39,398 bases of DNA, from contig JAGNNA010000003.1 of the NCBI GenBank assembly GCA_017990895.1, positions 1 through 39,398 of the forward strand. Reading direction: 5' to 3'. The position numbers and the translations under genes are program-made. Below are positions 25,177 through 33,364 of this stretch, in pieces. Under the pieces are notes generated by a model. It worked only from the letters and a program-made list of their open reading frames with translations. It was not told where the DNA came from and ran no database searches. Origin of the DNA: Reyranella sp. Lineage in GTDB: Bacteria; Pseudomonadota; Alphaproteobacteria; Reyranellales; Reyranellaceae. Every line of letters starts with the position of its first letter. The first letter of the stretch is position 1.

Positions 25177-25944
25177 ATGACCGATACGCAAGCGACTGGA
25201 GCCAAGTGGCCGCTTGCGCGCATCGGGATCGATGGAAGCTGCTACACGGCGGACGATACCGGCCTCGCCGTCGACATGCACGGCTGGCAATCGGACCATC
25301 CGATCTTCGCGGAGGTGTTCCAGAAGCATCGGCCGAAGCTCGTCTGTGAGATCGGCACCTGGAAGGGCGCCTCGGTCCTTCGCATGCACAAGCTGGCCAA
25401 GTCGCTCGGCCTCGAGACCCATTTCATCTGCATCGATACCTGGCTGGGCTCGAACGCCACGCTTTGGCTGGAGGATGACCTGCGAACGCACCTGCAGCTC
25501 GTCCACGGCTACCCGAGCATGTTCAGGCAGTTCGTCCACAACGTGAAGGCCGCCGGGGCCCAGGACTGCATTTCGCCGTTTCCCATCACGTCGACGGCCG
25601 CGGCACACGCCTTTCCCAAGCTCGGCATCAAGTTCGACGCCCTCTATGTCGATGCCGGACACGAAGAGGAAGAGGTCTATTTCGACCTCAAGCTGTTCTA
25701 TGGCTCGGTGGTCGAGGGCGGCGCGATCTTCGGCGACGACTACCATGAGAACTGGCCGGTCGTCATACGGGCGGTCAACCGGTTCTGCGCGGAGAAGAAT
25801 CTCGAGCTGAAGGCGGGCGACGGCAAGTTCTACTTCGTGAAGCAGACCAAGCCCCGCAGCTGGTGGCAGAGCGTGCTCTACAGTACAGCCCTGTCGGCAC
25901 GTGACGCCTTTCGGCGGGTGAAGCCGGTCCTGTTCGGACGCTGA
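25177..25944 (+). CDS. Class I SAM-dependent methyltransferase (CmcI/Methyltransf_24-like)
   Basis: Predicted 255-residue cytosolic protein. The SAM-binding loop is VCEIGTWKGASVLRM, and FICIDTWLGSNATLW supplies the acidic residue at the end of beta 2. FDALYVDAGHEEEEVYFDL and GGAIFGDDYHENWPVV have the Asp/His-rich motifs of the CmcI and sugar or peptide O-methyltransferase-like families, which use a divalent metal. GCAGAAGGATGCG precedes ATG 25177. It follows the dehydrogenase pair by 77 bp and stands before the amidohydrolase on the same strand, but no pathway links them. Acceptor unknown. Confidence 0.87.
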   Translation: MTDTQATGAKWPLARIGIDGSCYTADDTGLAVDMHGWQSDHPIFAEVFQKHRPKLVCEIGTWKGASVLRMHKLAKSLGLETHFICIDTWLGSNATLWLEDDLRTHLQLVHGYPSMFRQFVHNVKAAGAQDCISPFPITSTAAAHAFPKLGIKFDALYVDAGHEEEEVYFDLKLFYGSVVEGGAIFGDDYHENWPVVIRAVNRFCAEKNLELKAGDGKFYFVKQTKPRSWWQSVLYSTALSARDAFRRVKPVLFGR

Positions 25945-26010
25945 AGCGGGATCACGAACCTGTCCTGAAGTTCTTGGCGTCCCGTGCTGCCGGCCGCTAC
26001 TGTCCGGCGC

Positions 26011-27660
26011 ATGACACCGAGCCCGATCACGATCTTCCGCGCCCGCCGCATCCTCACCATGAACCCCGCCCGTCCGGAGGCCACACATGTGGCGGTCCGC
26101 GACGGACGCATCTTGGGCGCCGGCCCGCTGGAGGAGCTGGCCGGCTGGGGCGCCTACGCACTCGACGACACGTTCGCCGACAAGGTGCTGATGCCGGGTT
26201 TCGTCGAGGGTCACAGCCACGCCGCCGAAGGCACCTTCTGGCGCTACACCTATCTCGGTCGTTTCGACCGCATGGATCCAGAGGGCAAGGTCTCGCCCGG
26301 CGCCGAATCCATCGAGGACGTGGTGACGCGCCTGCGGGAGGCCGAGCGCCAGCTCGCCTCGCCCACGGAATCGCTGGCCGGCTGGGGCCTCGACCCGATC
26401 TATTACGGCGACCGCCGCGTGGTGCGCGCCGACTTCGACCGCGTGTCGACGACGCGCGCCGTGGGCGTGATGCATGCAAGCGGCCACATCTTCAACGTGA
26501 ACACCCGCGCCCTGGAGATGGCCGGCCTGCTGCGGCCCGGCGTCAATCATCCCGGCATCCCGCTTGGGCCCGACGGGCTGCCGACCGGCGAGCTGAAGGG
26601 CCCCGAGGCGATGACGATCGTCGGCGCCCATATCGGCTTCGATCGCGAAGCGCTGGCCAACGATGAGGCCGGCCTGCGGCGCTTCGCCAGGCTCTGCGTT
26701 CGTCAGGGCGTCACCACCGCCACCGATCTCGCGAACCTGCTGCCGGACGACGCCGTCTCGATGATGGCCCGCGTCACCGGCGAAGCCGGCTTCCCGGTGC
26801 GCATCGTCTCGTTCCGCCGCTTCCAGGCACTGACGCCCGAGCAGGTGGTCGACATCGCCGTGAAGCTCAAGGCCAGGTCGACCGACCGACTGCGCCTCGG
26901 CGCCATCAAGCTTTTCGTCGACGGCTCGATCCAGGGCTTCTCGGCACGGCTGCGCTGGCCCGGCTGCTACAACGGTGCGCCCAACGGCCTGTGGTACACG
27001 CCGCCCGAGGCGATCAGCGGTCTCTACAAGCTGGCCCTCGAGAAGGGCGTGCTCGTGCACAGCCACACCAACGGCGACCAGGCGACCGAGATGGCGCTCG
27101 ACTGTCTCGAAGGCGCCCTGCTCGACCAGCCGGCGCGCGACCACCGCTTCACCCTGCAGCACTGCCAGCTGGCCGATGCAGCCCAGTTCCGGCGCATGGC
27201 GCGGCTCGGCATGTGCGCCAACCTGTTCCCCAACCATCACTTCTACTGGGGCGACCAGCATTACGAAACGACGGTGGGACCGGAGCGGGCGATGCGCATG
27301 AACGCCTGCGCCACGGCGCTGGCCAGCGGCGTGCCGCTCGCCATCCATTCCGACGCGCCGGTGACGCCGCTCGGCCCGCTCTTCACCGCCTGGGGTGCCG
27401 TCAACCGCCGCACCGCCAGCGGCCGCGTGCTGGGCACCACGGAGTGCATCTCGGTGGCCGACGCGCTGCGCACGATCACGCTGGGCGCCGCCTGGACACT
27501 GAAGCTCGATGGCGAGGTCGGCTCGATCGAGTGCGGCAAGCGCGCCGACTTCGCAGTGCTGGAGGACGATCCGCTGGAGATCGCACCGGAGAAGCTGAAG
27601 GACGTGCGCATCTGGGGCACGGTCCAGGGCGGTCGCCCCTTCCCCGCAAATGGGGTGTGA
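26011..27660 (+). CDS. Amidohydrolase family 3 (YtcJ-like)
   Basis: Predicted 549-residue metal-dependent hydrolase. The first metal motif is PGFVEGHSHAAEG with His68 and His70. Later come KLFVDGSIQGFSARL, VHSHTNGDQATEMAL, FTLQHCQLAD and AIHSDAPVTPLGPL, the ordered signature of the YtcJ group. The C-terminal small domain returns with GSIECGKRADFAVLEDDP. ATG 26011 is preferred: the sequence before it is not protein-like. YtcJ-like enzymes hydrolyse N-acyl or formamide-type substrates, but the substrate here is unknown. A COG0523 GTPase gene follows 24 bp later and might help load metal into it; that pairing is inference. Confidence 0.93.
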   Translation: MTPSPITIFRARRILTMNPARPEATHVAVRDGRILGAGPLEELAGWGAYALDDTFADKVLMPGFVEGHSHAAEGTFWRYTYLGRFDRMDPEGKVSPGAESIEDVVTRLREAERQLASPTESLAGWGLDPIYYGDRRVVRADFDRVSTTRAVGVMHASGHIFNVNTRALEMAGLLRPGVNHPGIPLGPDGLPTGELKGPEAMTIVGAHIGFDREALANDEAGLRRFARLCVRQGVTTATDLANLLPDDAVSMMARVTGEAGFPVRIVSFRRFQALTPEQVVDIAVKLKARSTDRLRLGAIKLFVDGSIQGFSARLRWPGCYNGAPNGLWYTPPEAISGLYKLALEKGVLVHSHTNGDQATEMALDCLEGALLDQPARDHRFTLQHCQLADAAQFRRMARLGMCANLFPNHHFYWGDQHYETTVGPERAMRMNACATALASGVPLAIHSDAPVTPLGPLFTAWGAVNRRTASGRVLGTTECISVADALRTITLGAAWTLKLDGEVGSIECGKRADFAVLEDDPLEIAPEKLKDVRIWGTVQGGRPFPANGV

Positions 27661-27684
27661 GGGGCGGAACTTGAGGAAACGGCC

Positions 27685-28617
27685 GTGAGTGCGGCGCGGC
27701 TGCCGGTCACGGTGATCGGCGGCTATCTCGGCGCGGGCAAGACGACCCTGGTCAACCGGCTGCTACGGGCCGCCGACGGCCTGAAGCTCGCGGTCCTGGT
27801 CAACGATTTCGGCGCGACGCCGATCGACCGCGACCTGATCGTGTCGGCGGACGGCGACACGCTGGAAATCTCCGGCGGTTGCGTCTGCTGCAGTTATGGC
27901 TCGGACCTGATGGACACGCTGATGGCGCTGCCCGAGCAGCGGCCGGACATCGAGCGCGTGGTGCTGGAGACCAGCGGCGTCGCCTTGCCCGGCATGGTGG
28001 CCAGCGCAGTCACCCTGTTGCCGGCCTACCGCATCGACGGCATCGTCGTGATGGTCGATGTCGAGACGGTCCGGACGATGGCCGAAGACGCCTATCTCGG
28101 CGACACGATCACACGCCAGCTCGGCGCCGCCGACCTCGTCGTCGCCAATCGCTGCGATCTCGTGGATGACGCCTCGCTTCAGCAGACGCTCGACTGGCTC
28201 GCCACGCAAAGTCCGGCGGCGCGGATTCTCCCCGCGACACGCGCCGAGATCGCGCCCGATCTGCTGCTGGGATTGCGCGACGGCGCACCGGCCCGGTTGT
28301 CAGCAAAGCTCACGACGCCCGGCGCACCGGACGCGGCATCGCTCTATGACTCGCTCGAGCTCGACGTGCCGGAAGACGTAGACGTCGCCGAGCTCGGCCG
28401 GCGTCTCAGCGGACCGGGCACGGGCATTCTGCGCGCAAAGGGCATCCTGAACGGTGTAGCGCTGCATGTCGTCGGAAGGCGCTTCGAGATCGACGCGGCC
28501 CCTGCCGGCGCGAAGCCCGGCAAGCTGGTCGTGATCGGCCTGCGTCGCGACCTCGACCGGGGCACCGTGACGGAGGCGCTTCAGCCGAGATTGTCGACGT
28601 CGTTGCGCAGCGGCTGA
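27685..28617 (+). CDS. CobW/COG0523 GTPase, putative metal chaperone
   Basis: Predicted 310-residue GTPase. Walker A GYLGAGKTT (13-21), the metal-binding CxCC in GGCVCCS (64-70), and NRCDLV as the guanine-specificity motif are all present; a C-terminal CobW_C-like domain (about 215-300) follows. COG0523 proteins deliver Zn2+, Co2+ or iron to client enzymes. GTG 27685 lies 24 bp after the amidohydrolase, suggesting co-expression and a possible client. The 3' end overlaps the convergent dehydrogenase gene by 37 bp. The metal cannot be told from sequence, and no Zur-type site was recognised. Confidence 0.93.
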   Translation: MSAARLPVTVIGGYLGAGKTTLVNRLLRAADGLKLAVLVNDFGATPIDRDLIVSADGDTLEISGGCVCCSYGSDLMDTLMALPEQRPDIERVVLETSGVALPGMVASAVTLLPAYRIDGIVVMVDVETVRTMAEDAYLGDTITRQLGAADLVVANRCDLVDDASLQQTLDWLATQSPAARILPATRAEIAPDLLLGLRDGAPARLSAKLTTPGAPDAASLYDSLELDVPEDVDVAELGRRLSGPGTGILRAKGILNGVALHVVGRRFEIDAAPAGAKPGKLVVIGLRRDLDRGTVTEALQPRLSTSLRSG

Positions 28618-29579
28618 CCGGCCCCGAAGCGCGCGAGATTGTCGAGAAAGATGCCGAAGATCGCCTCGTTCTGGCCCAGCGAATGGCTGGCCGTGTGCGG
28701 CGACACGATGACGTTGGGAAGGTCCCAAAGCGGAGAGGACGCATCGAGCGGCTCGCGCTCGAACACGTCGAGATAGGCGCCCACCAGCCTGCCGCCCTGC
28801 AGCGCCGCGATGACGTCCGCTTCCACCGCGACCTCACCGCGCGCCACGTTGATGAAGTGCGCCCCTTCGGGCATCGCAGCGAAGGCCGCCGCGTTGGCGA
28901 TGCCGCGCGTCAGCGGCGAGGCCGGACAGCAGAGGATCAGCCAGTCGGCCTGCGGCAGCACTTCGTGCAGCTGTTCGTAGGCGACGACCCTCTCGCAGGG
29001 CTCCACGGGCTCGGCGGTCCGGCGCACCCCGATCGTGCGCATGCCCAGCATCGCGAGGAGCGAGGCAATGTTGCGACCGATCGGCCCCATGCCGACGATC
29101 ACCGCACACTGGCCGGCGAGATCGCGTGGCGAGCGTTCGCCGAGGCGCGGCTCCCAGGCGTGGCGGCGCTGGGCGTCCGCGAGCAGCAGGAAGCGGCGGT
29201 TGATCGCGATCACGGCGCCGAGCGTGCTGTGCGCCACGGTAACCGCCGTGGCGCCCGAGGCCGTCGTCACCTTGACGCCGCGCGCCCGCAGTTCGCGATA
29301 GATCGGCCGCTCGGCGCCGGCCGGATGGATCTGCAGCCATTTCAGGTTCGGCGACTTTCGCACCACCGCGTCGAAGCCCTGCAGCTCGGGCGTCGGGTTG
29401 CTCGGGCTGGATTTGCCCGTCACCTCGCGGGTCATGAAGGCGATGTCGGCGGCGCTGGGACCCTCGGCCGCCAGCGCCTCCTCTGCGGTCAGGAAGGACA
29501 GCGTGCCCGGCGGCACGGCGGCCGCGATGCGCTCGCCCCAGATACGCTGCGCGTGGGACGACAGCAGGAGAGTAATCAT
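28581..29579 (-). CDS. D-2-hydroxyacid dehydrogenase
   Basis: Predicted 332-residue NAD(P)-dependent oxidoreductase interconverting 2-hydroxy and 2-oxo acids. The Rossmann motif is VGMGPIGRNIASLL; catalytic Arg is in FINVARGEV, Glu in FEREPL, and His in VSPHTASHS, all in the expected order. The N-terminal domain is more divergent than in glyoxylate or phosphoglycerate dehydrogenases. ATG 29579 begins MITLLLSSHAQRIWGER. It is divergent from the GST gene (about 50 bp between starts) and overlaps the COG0523 gene at its tail. Substrate unknown. Confidence 0.92.
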   Translation of the reverse strand: MITLLLSSHAQRIWGERIAAAVPPGTLSFLTAEEALAAEGPSAADIAFMTREVTGKSSPSNPTPELQGFDAVVRKSPNLKWLQIHPAGAERPIYRELRARGVKVTTASGATAVTVAHSTLGAVIAINRRFLLLADAQRRHAWEPRLGERSPRDLAGQCAVIVGMGPIGRNIASLLAMLGMRTIGVRRTAEPVEPCERVVAYEQLHEVLPQADWLILCCPASPLTRGIANAAAFAAMPEGAHFINVARGEVAVEADVIAALQGGRLVGAYLDVFEREPLDASSPLWDLPNVIVSPHTASHSLGQNEAIFGIFLDNLARFGAGQPLRNDVDNLG

Positions 29580-29632
29580 GACGGCAGGATAACCGACCCT
29601 CGACCGCGACGACAGACATGCTACGGTTCGGC

Positions 29633-30196
29633 ATGCTCAAGCTTTATTACTCGCCCGGCTCCAGCTCGATGGCAGCCCACATCGCCCTCCACGAAGTCGG
29701 CGCCCCGTTCGAGAAACATGCGGTTTCCGTCCCGCGCAAGGAAACCCGCACCCCCGAATTCCTCGCCGTGAATCCCGCGGGCAAGGTTCCGGTGCTGATG
29801 ATCGATGGCCGTCCGCTCACCGAGGTGGCGGGCATCCTCTACTACCTCGCCCGCACCTATCCCGCCGCCAACCTCCTGCCGGCGGGAGACATCGAGGCCG
29901 AAGCCCAAGTCATTTCCTGGATGTCCTACGTCGCCTCGACGATCCATCCGGCGATCCGGCAGGGCGTCGCCGAGGCGCGCGAGCTCTACGCGGTGGCCGA
30001 CAGGCGCCTGGGCAACCGCAAGTGGATCCTGGGCGACCGTTACTCGATCGCCGACATCCATCTGTTCCGCGTCTACTGGCGCTTCCGCGACCAGCTCGAA
30101 CGCCAGCCGGGCGAGTTCCCCGCGCTGGAGGCCCACCACGCCCGCATGCTGGAGCGCCCCGCCGTCAAGAAGACGATCGAGATCGAGAAGGCCTAA
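29633..30196 (+). CDS. Glutathione S-transferase family protein
   Basis: Predicted 187-residue enzyme. The thioredoxin-like domain begins MLKLYYSPGSSSMAAHIALHE cut to LKLYYSPGSSSMAAH, with NPAGKVPVLMIDG holding the cis-Pro and LTEVAGILYYLAR holding the Glu of the glutathione site. The C-domain ends with WILGDRYSIADIHLFRVYW. It resembles beta-class bacterial GSTs though Ser replaces the usual Cys region. ATG 29633 is preferred to ATG 29618 because the first strand begins there. It is 11 bases before a palindromic repeat pair and convergent with the molybdenum hydroxylase gene. Confidence 0.9.
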   Translation: MLKLYYSPGSSSMAAHIALHEVGAPFEKHAVSVPRKETRTPEFLAVNPAGKVPVLMIDGRPLTEVAGILYYLARTYPAANLLPAGDIEAEAQVISWMSYVASTIHPAIRQGVAEARELYAVADRRLGNRKWILGDRYSIADIHLFRVYWRFRDQLERQPGEFPALEAHHARMLERPAVKKTIEIEKA

Positions 30197-30206
30197 ACGC
30201 CTCATT

Positions 30207-30278
30207 GGAGCGCGCCACTCCAGCGGCGCCCATCCTTGCTATCGACGAAGCTTGAGCGCCACTGGAGTGGCGCGCTCC
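30207..30278. repeat. Inverted pair of short palindromes, REPIN-like, also a possible bidirectional terminator
   Basis: GGAGCGCGCCACTCCAG 30207-30223 is the perfect inverted repeat of 30262-30278; after one mismatch 5 further pairs follow (30225-30229 with 30256-30260). Each arm is itself near-palindromic: GCGCCACT and AGTGGCGC at 30256-30273 flank GG, and the left arm does the same with one mismatch. Two inverted palindromes about 40 bp apart match the architecture of REP/REPIN elements. Being between convergent genes it could also end both transcripts; no T-run is present. Confidence 0.65.
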
Positions 30279-30295
30279 GCTGAACGGCTTCGTCT

Positions 30296-32626
30296 CTAAC
30301 TCGCGTTGATCGCCCGCCAGACCTTCTCCGGCGTGGCCGGCATGTCGATGTGCTTGCCGCCCAGCGCATCGACGATGGCGTTCATGATCGACGGCAGCGC
30401 GCCCGCGCAACCCGCTTCGCCGCAGCCCTTCACGCCGAGCGTGTTGGTCTTGGCCGGCACGGGATGGCTCTGGATCGTGAAGCTCGGCGCGTCCTCGGCC
30501 CGCGGCAGGGCGTAGTCGGTGAACGAACCGGTGAGCAGCTGGCCCTGCTCGTCATAGACGGTGCGCTCCATGATCGCCTGGCCCAGCCCCTGCACCACGC
30601 CGCCATGGGCCTGGCCCTCGACCAGCAGCGGATTGATGACCGTGCCGAAGTCGTTGACCATGAAGTAGCGCACCAGCTCGATCGTGCCGGTCTCGGGATC
30701 GATCTCGACCTCGCAGACATGACAGCCGTTGGGGAACGACGAAGGCGGCGTGTCCGAGACATGCGCGACATCGAGCGTCTGAGGCGCGTCGTCCGGCAAG
30801 GCGAGACCGTCGCGCAGCTTCTGCGCCAATTCGAGGATGCCGATGCTGCGGTCGGTGCCGGCGATCCTGAAGCGCCCCTTGTCGAATTCCATGTCGGCGA
30901 CCGAGGCTTCGAGCACGTGCGCGGCGATCTGCTTGCCCTGGTCGATCACCTTGCGGCTGGCTTCGAGGAACGCCTCGGCACCCACCAGCGCCGAGCGGGA
31001 ACCGCCGGTGCCGCCGCCGGCCTTGAGCTGGTCGCTGTCGCCCTGCAGCAGCTTGAAGCGCTCGAAGGGAATGCCCAGCAGGCCGGTCAGGACCTGCGCG
31101 AAGGCCGAGGCATGGCCCTGGCCGTAGTCGAGCGTGCCGCTCAGCATGGTGACGGTGCCGGCGGGCTCGAAGCGGATGCCGCCATGTTCCTTGCCGGCGG
31201 GCGCCGTCACTTCGAGATAGCTGCCGACGCCGCGACCGCGCAGCCTGCCGCGCTTCGCGCTCTCTTCCTTGCGGGCCGCGAAGCCGTCCCAGTCCGAGAT
31301 GTCCAGCGTCTCGTCGAGGATGGCGCGGAACTCACCCGAATCGTAGAGATTGTTGGCCGGCGACTTGTACGGCATCTGCTCCGGCGCGATGTGATTGCGC
31401 CGGCGCAGCTCGATGCCGTCGATGCCCATCTCGCGGGCGGCCGTGTCGATCAGGCGCTCCATGAAATAGTTGCCCTCGGGGCGACCCGCGCCGCGATAGG
31501 CGGCGATCGGCGTGCAGTTGGTGAAGACGATCTTCGAGTTCACCTCCATGGCCGGCGTCCGGTAGACGTCGATCAGGTTCTTCACCGCGTTCGTCGTGGC
31601 CGGCATCGGCGGATAGATGTAGGCGCCGGCATTGCCGTAGCCGGTCAGCCGCACCGCGAGGAATTTTCCGTCCTTGTCGAGCGCCAGCTCGGCGACGCGC
31701 TCGTGATCGCGTCCGTGATGATCCGACAGGAAGCTCTCGGAACGCTCGTCGGTCCATTTCACCGGACGGCCGAGCTTCTTCGCCGCCAGAAGCAACGGCG
31801 CATATTCCGGATAGGGCGGCGCTTTCATGCCGAACGAGCCGCCGACATTGCCGGTCAGCACATGCAGCCTGTCCGGCGTGACCTTGAGCACGTCCTTGGC
31901 GAGGCCGCCGCGCAGGCCGAAAACGCCCTGGCAGCCGACGTTCAGCACCCAGCGCTCGTTCGCCGTGTCGTAGGAGCCGATGGCCGAGCGCGGCTCCATC
32001 GCGTTGACCACGATCCGCTGGGAATCGATCTCGAGCCGGGTGACATGCGCGGCTTCGGCGAAGGCCTTGGCGACGGCCTCGGCATTGCCGAAGTGGAAAT
32101 CGAGCACGAGGTTGCCGGGCGCACTTTCGTGAATCTGCGGCGCGCCTTCGGCCAGCGCCGCTTCGGGGCTGGTCACGGCCGGCAGTTCCTCGATGTCGAG
32201 CATTACGGCTTCCGCCGCATCCTTCGCCTGGACCGCCGTTTCCGCCACCACGACCGCGACCACCTCACCCACGAAGCGCACCTTGTCCTTGGCCAGCGAC
32301 CAGCGCGGCGGCGTCTTCATCGGCGTGCCGTCCCGCTGCGGGATGTTGAGTGGGCACATCAGTGGGCCGAACCCCGCCTCGTCGAGATCGGCCGCCGTCA
32401 GGATCGTCAGGACGCCCGGCATGTCCCGGGCCTCGGACGTGTCGATTCCCTTCAGCCAACCATGCGCGTTGCGGCTGCGCACCATCACCGCATGGGCCTG
32501 GCCCGGAAGATTGATGTCGTCGGTGTAGCGGCCCTCACCGCGCAGGAGGGTCGGATCCTCCTTGCGCGTCACCGGCTGGCCGACGCCGAACTTCACGAAG
32601 GCAAGACTGTCGTCGAACGTGTCCAT
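30296..32626 (-). CDS. Molybdenum hydroxylase large subunit (CoxL/xanthine dehydrogenase family)
   Basis: Predicted 776-residue molybdopterin-cytosine-dinucleotide-binding catalytic subunit. The N-terminal a/b hammerhead region has GRYTDDINLPGQAHAVMVRS. The active-site loop AYRGAGRPEGNYFMERL is of the AYRGAGR type (form II/aldehyde oxidase-like) rather than the VAYRCSFR of form I CO dehydrogenases. The C-terminal GCGEAGCAGALPS holds the catalytic Glu. ATG 32626 is preceded by GAGGATCGGCGC. The usual FAD and 2Fe-2S subunit genes are absent on both sides, so it either acts alone or uses partners elsewhere. Substrate unknown. Confidence 0.92.
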   Translation of the reverse strand: MDTFDDSLAFVKFGVGQPVTRKEDPTLLRGEGRYTDDINLPGQAHAVMVRSRNAHGWLKGIDTSEARDMPGVLTILTAADLDEAGFGPLMCPLNIPQRDGTPMKTPPRWSLAKDKVRFVGEVVAVVVAETAVQAKDAAEAVMLDIEELPAVTSPEAALAEGAPQIHESAPGNLVLDFHFGNAEAVAKAFAEAAHVTRLEIDSQRIVVNAMEPRSAIGSYDTANERWVLNVGCQGVFGLRGGLAKDVLKVTPDRLHVLTGNVGGSFGMKAPPYPEYAPLLLAAKKLGRPVKWTDERSESFLSDHHGRDHERVAELALDKDGKFLAVRLTGYGNAGAYIYPPMPATTNAVKNLIDVYRTPAMEVNSKIVFTNCTPIAAYRGAGRPEGNYFMERLIDTAAREMGIDGIELRRRNHIAPEQMPYKSPANNLYDSGEFRAILDETLDISDWDGFAARKEESAKRGRLRGRGVGSYLEVTAPAGKEHGGIRFEPAGTVTMLSGTLDYGQGHASAFAQVLTGLLGIPFERFKLLQGDSDQLKAGGGTGGSRSALVGAEAFLEASRKVIDQGKQIAAHVLEASVADMEFDKGRFRIAGTDRSIGILELAQKLRDGLALPDDAPQTLDVAHVSDTPPSSFPNGCHVCEVEIDPETGTIELVRYFMVNDFGTVINPLLVEGQAHGGVVQGLGQAIMERTVYDEQGQLLTGSFTDYALPRAEDAPSFTIQSHPVPAKTNTLGVKGCGEAGCAGALPSIMNAIVDALGGKHIDMPATPEKVWRAINAS

Positions 32627-32653
32627 GCGCCGATCCTCGCAATTTCCAAGCCA

Positions 32654-32685
32654 CCGCAGCCCGGGGATCGCTCCCCGGGCTGCGG
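32654..32685 (-). terminator. Stem-loop downstream of the NIPSNAP gene
   Basis: CCGCAGCCCGGGGA 32654-32667 pairs perfectly with 32672-32685 over 14 bp around a 4-base loop, 23 bases past the stop of the minus-strand NIPSNAP gene. The minus-strand trailer has only a weak TGGCTTGG, whereas the plus strand has TCGTTTCGTTTGTTT, so termination is clearer for plus-strand transcripts. It separates the NIPSNAP-enolase pair from the molybdenum hydroxylase. Confidence 0.65.
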
Positions 32686-32708
32686 TCGTTTCGTTTGTTT
32701 CGATTATT

Positions 32709-33347
32709 CTACTTCAGCGGCGAATAGTTCGTCGGCAGCAGCAGGGTCGAGTGCATCTCCTGCAGCTTGGCCGGGCCCTTGGCGAGATAGGCCTGCCACG
32801 CCGGATCCTTCATCGCCGCGGCGCGCGCCTCGAAGCGTTCCTGCAGGTTCTTGTAGCGCCAGAGATGGATCCACTCGTTGGGCTGCGGGAATTCGCCGGT
32901 CCAGGCGCCCCAGATCGGCGAGTACTTCTCACGCGCCGCCTGGACTTCCTTGAAGTCCTTGCCGTACTGGACCGCGCCGCCCAGGCCGCAGCGATAGATG
33001 CGCAGCTCGTAGACGTTGCCGGTCGTGCCGTCGTCCGGCTTGATGTCGACCACGGCGTTCATCAGGCGCAGGTCCTGGCGGACCACGCAGGTCCGCACGA
33101 TCGGGATGTACTTCTCGGTCCAGTCCTTGTTCTTCTGCAGTTCGTTGCGCAGGCGCGTGCGCTCCTCGTAGCTGTCGTACTTCCACAGGTGCCAGATCTG
33201 GTTCAGGGCGCCGAACTCCGACGTCCAGTAGCCGTGGTTGACGCCGTAATTGTTGCCGCGCGCCGGGCGGCCGATCGTCTCGGCAGCCTTGAGATATTCC
33301 GGCATTTTGCCGGGCGCCAGCGTGTAGGTGCGAAACTCGTAGACCAT
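32709..33347 (-). CDS. NIPSNAP family protein
   Basis: Predicted 212-residue protein with two NIPSNAP-type ferredoxin-like halves: MVYEFRTYTLAPGKMPEYLK and later NVYELRIYRCGLGGAV, each followed by a segment ending in W-L-KY or HLWRYKN. The signatures NQIWHLWKYDSYEERT and EWIHLWRYKNLQER are typical. Function is unclear; relatives often accompany catabolic genes. ATG 33347 lies 18 bp after the end of the enolase-family gene, on the same strand, so the two are surely an operon. No signal peptide. Confidence 0.92.
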   Translation of the reverse strand: MVYEFRTYTLAPGKMPEYLKAAETIGRPARGNNYGVNHGYWTSEFGALNQIWHLWKYDSYEERTRLRNELQKNKDWTEKYIPIVRTCVVRQDLRLMNAVVDIKPDDGTTGNVYELRIYRCGLGGAVQYGKDFKEVQAAREKYSPIWGAWTGEFPQPNEWIHLWRYKNLQERFEARAAAMKDPAWQAYLAKGPAKLQEMHSTLLLPTNYSPLK

Positions 33348-33364
33348 GGGATTGTCTCTTCCTC

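Noticed and set aside
25156-27348. 730-codon minus-strand open frame
   Set aside because: Antisense to the methyltransferase and amidohydrolase genes, which have clear motifs; low-complexity composition.
30350-32953. 867-codon plus-strand open frame
   Set aside because: Exact antisense shadow of the molybdenum hydroxylase and part of the NIPSNAP gene; Arg/His/Asp-rich with no domain pattern, as expected in high-GC DNA.
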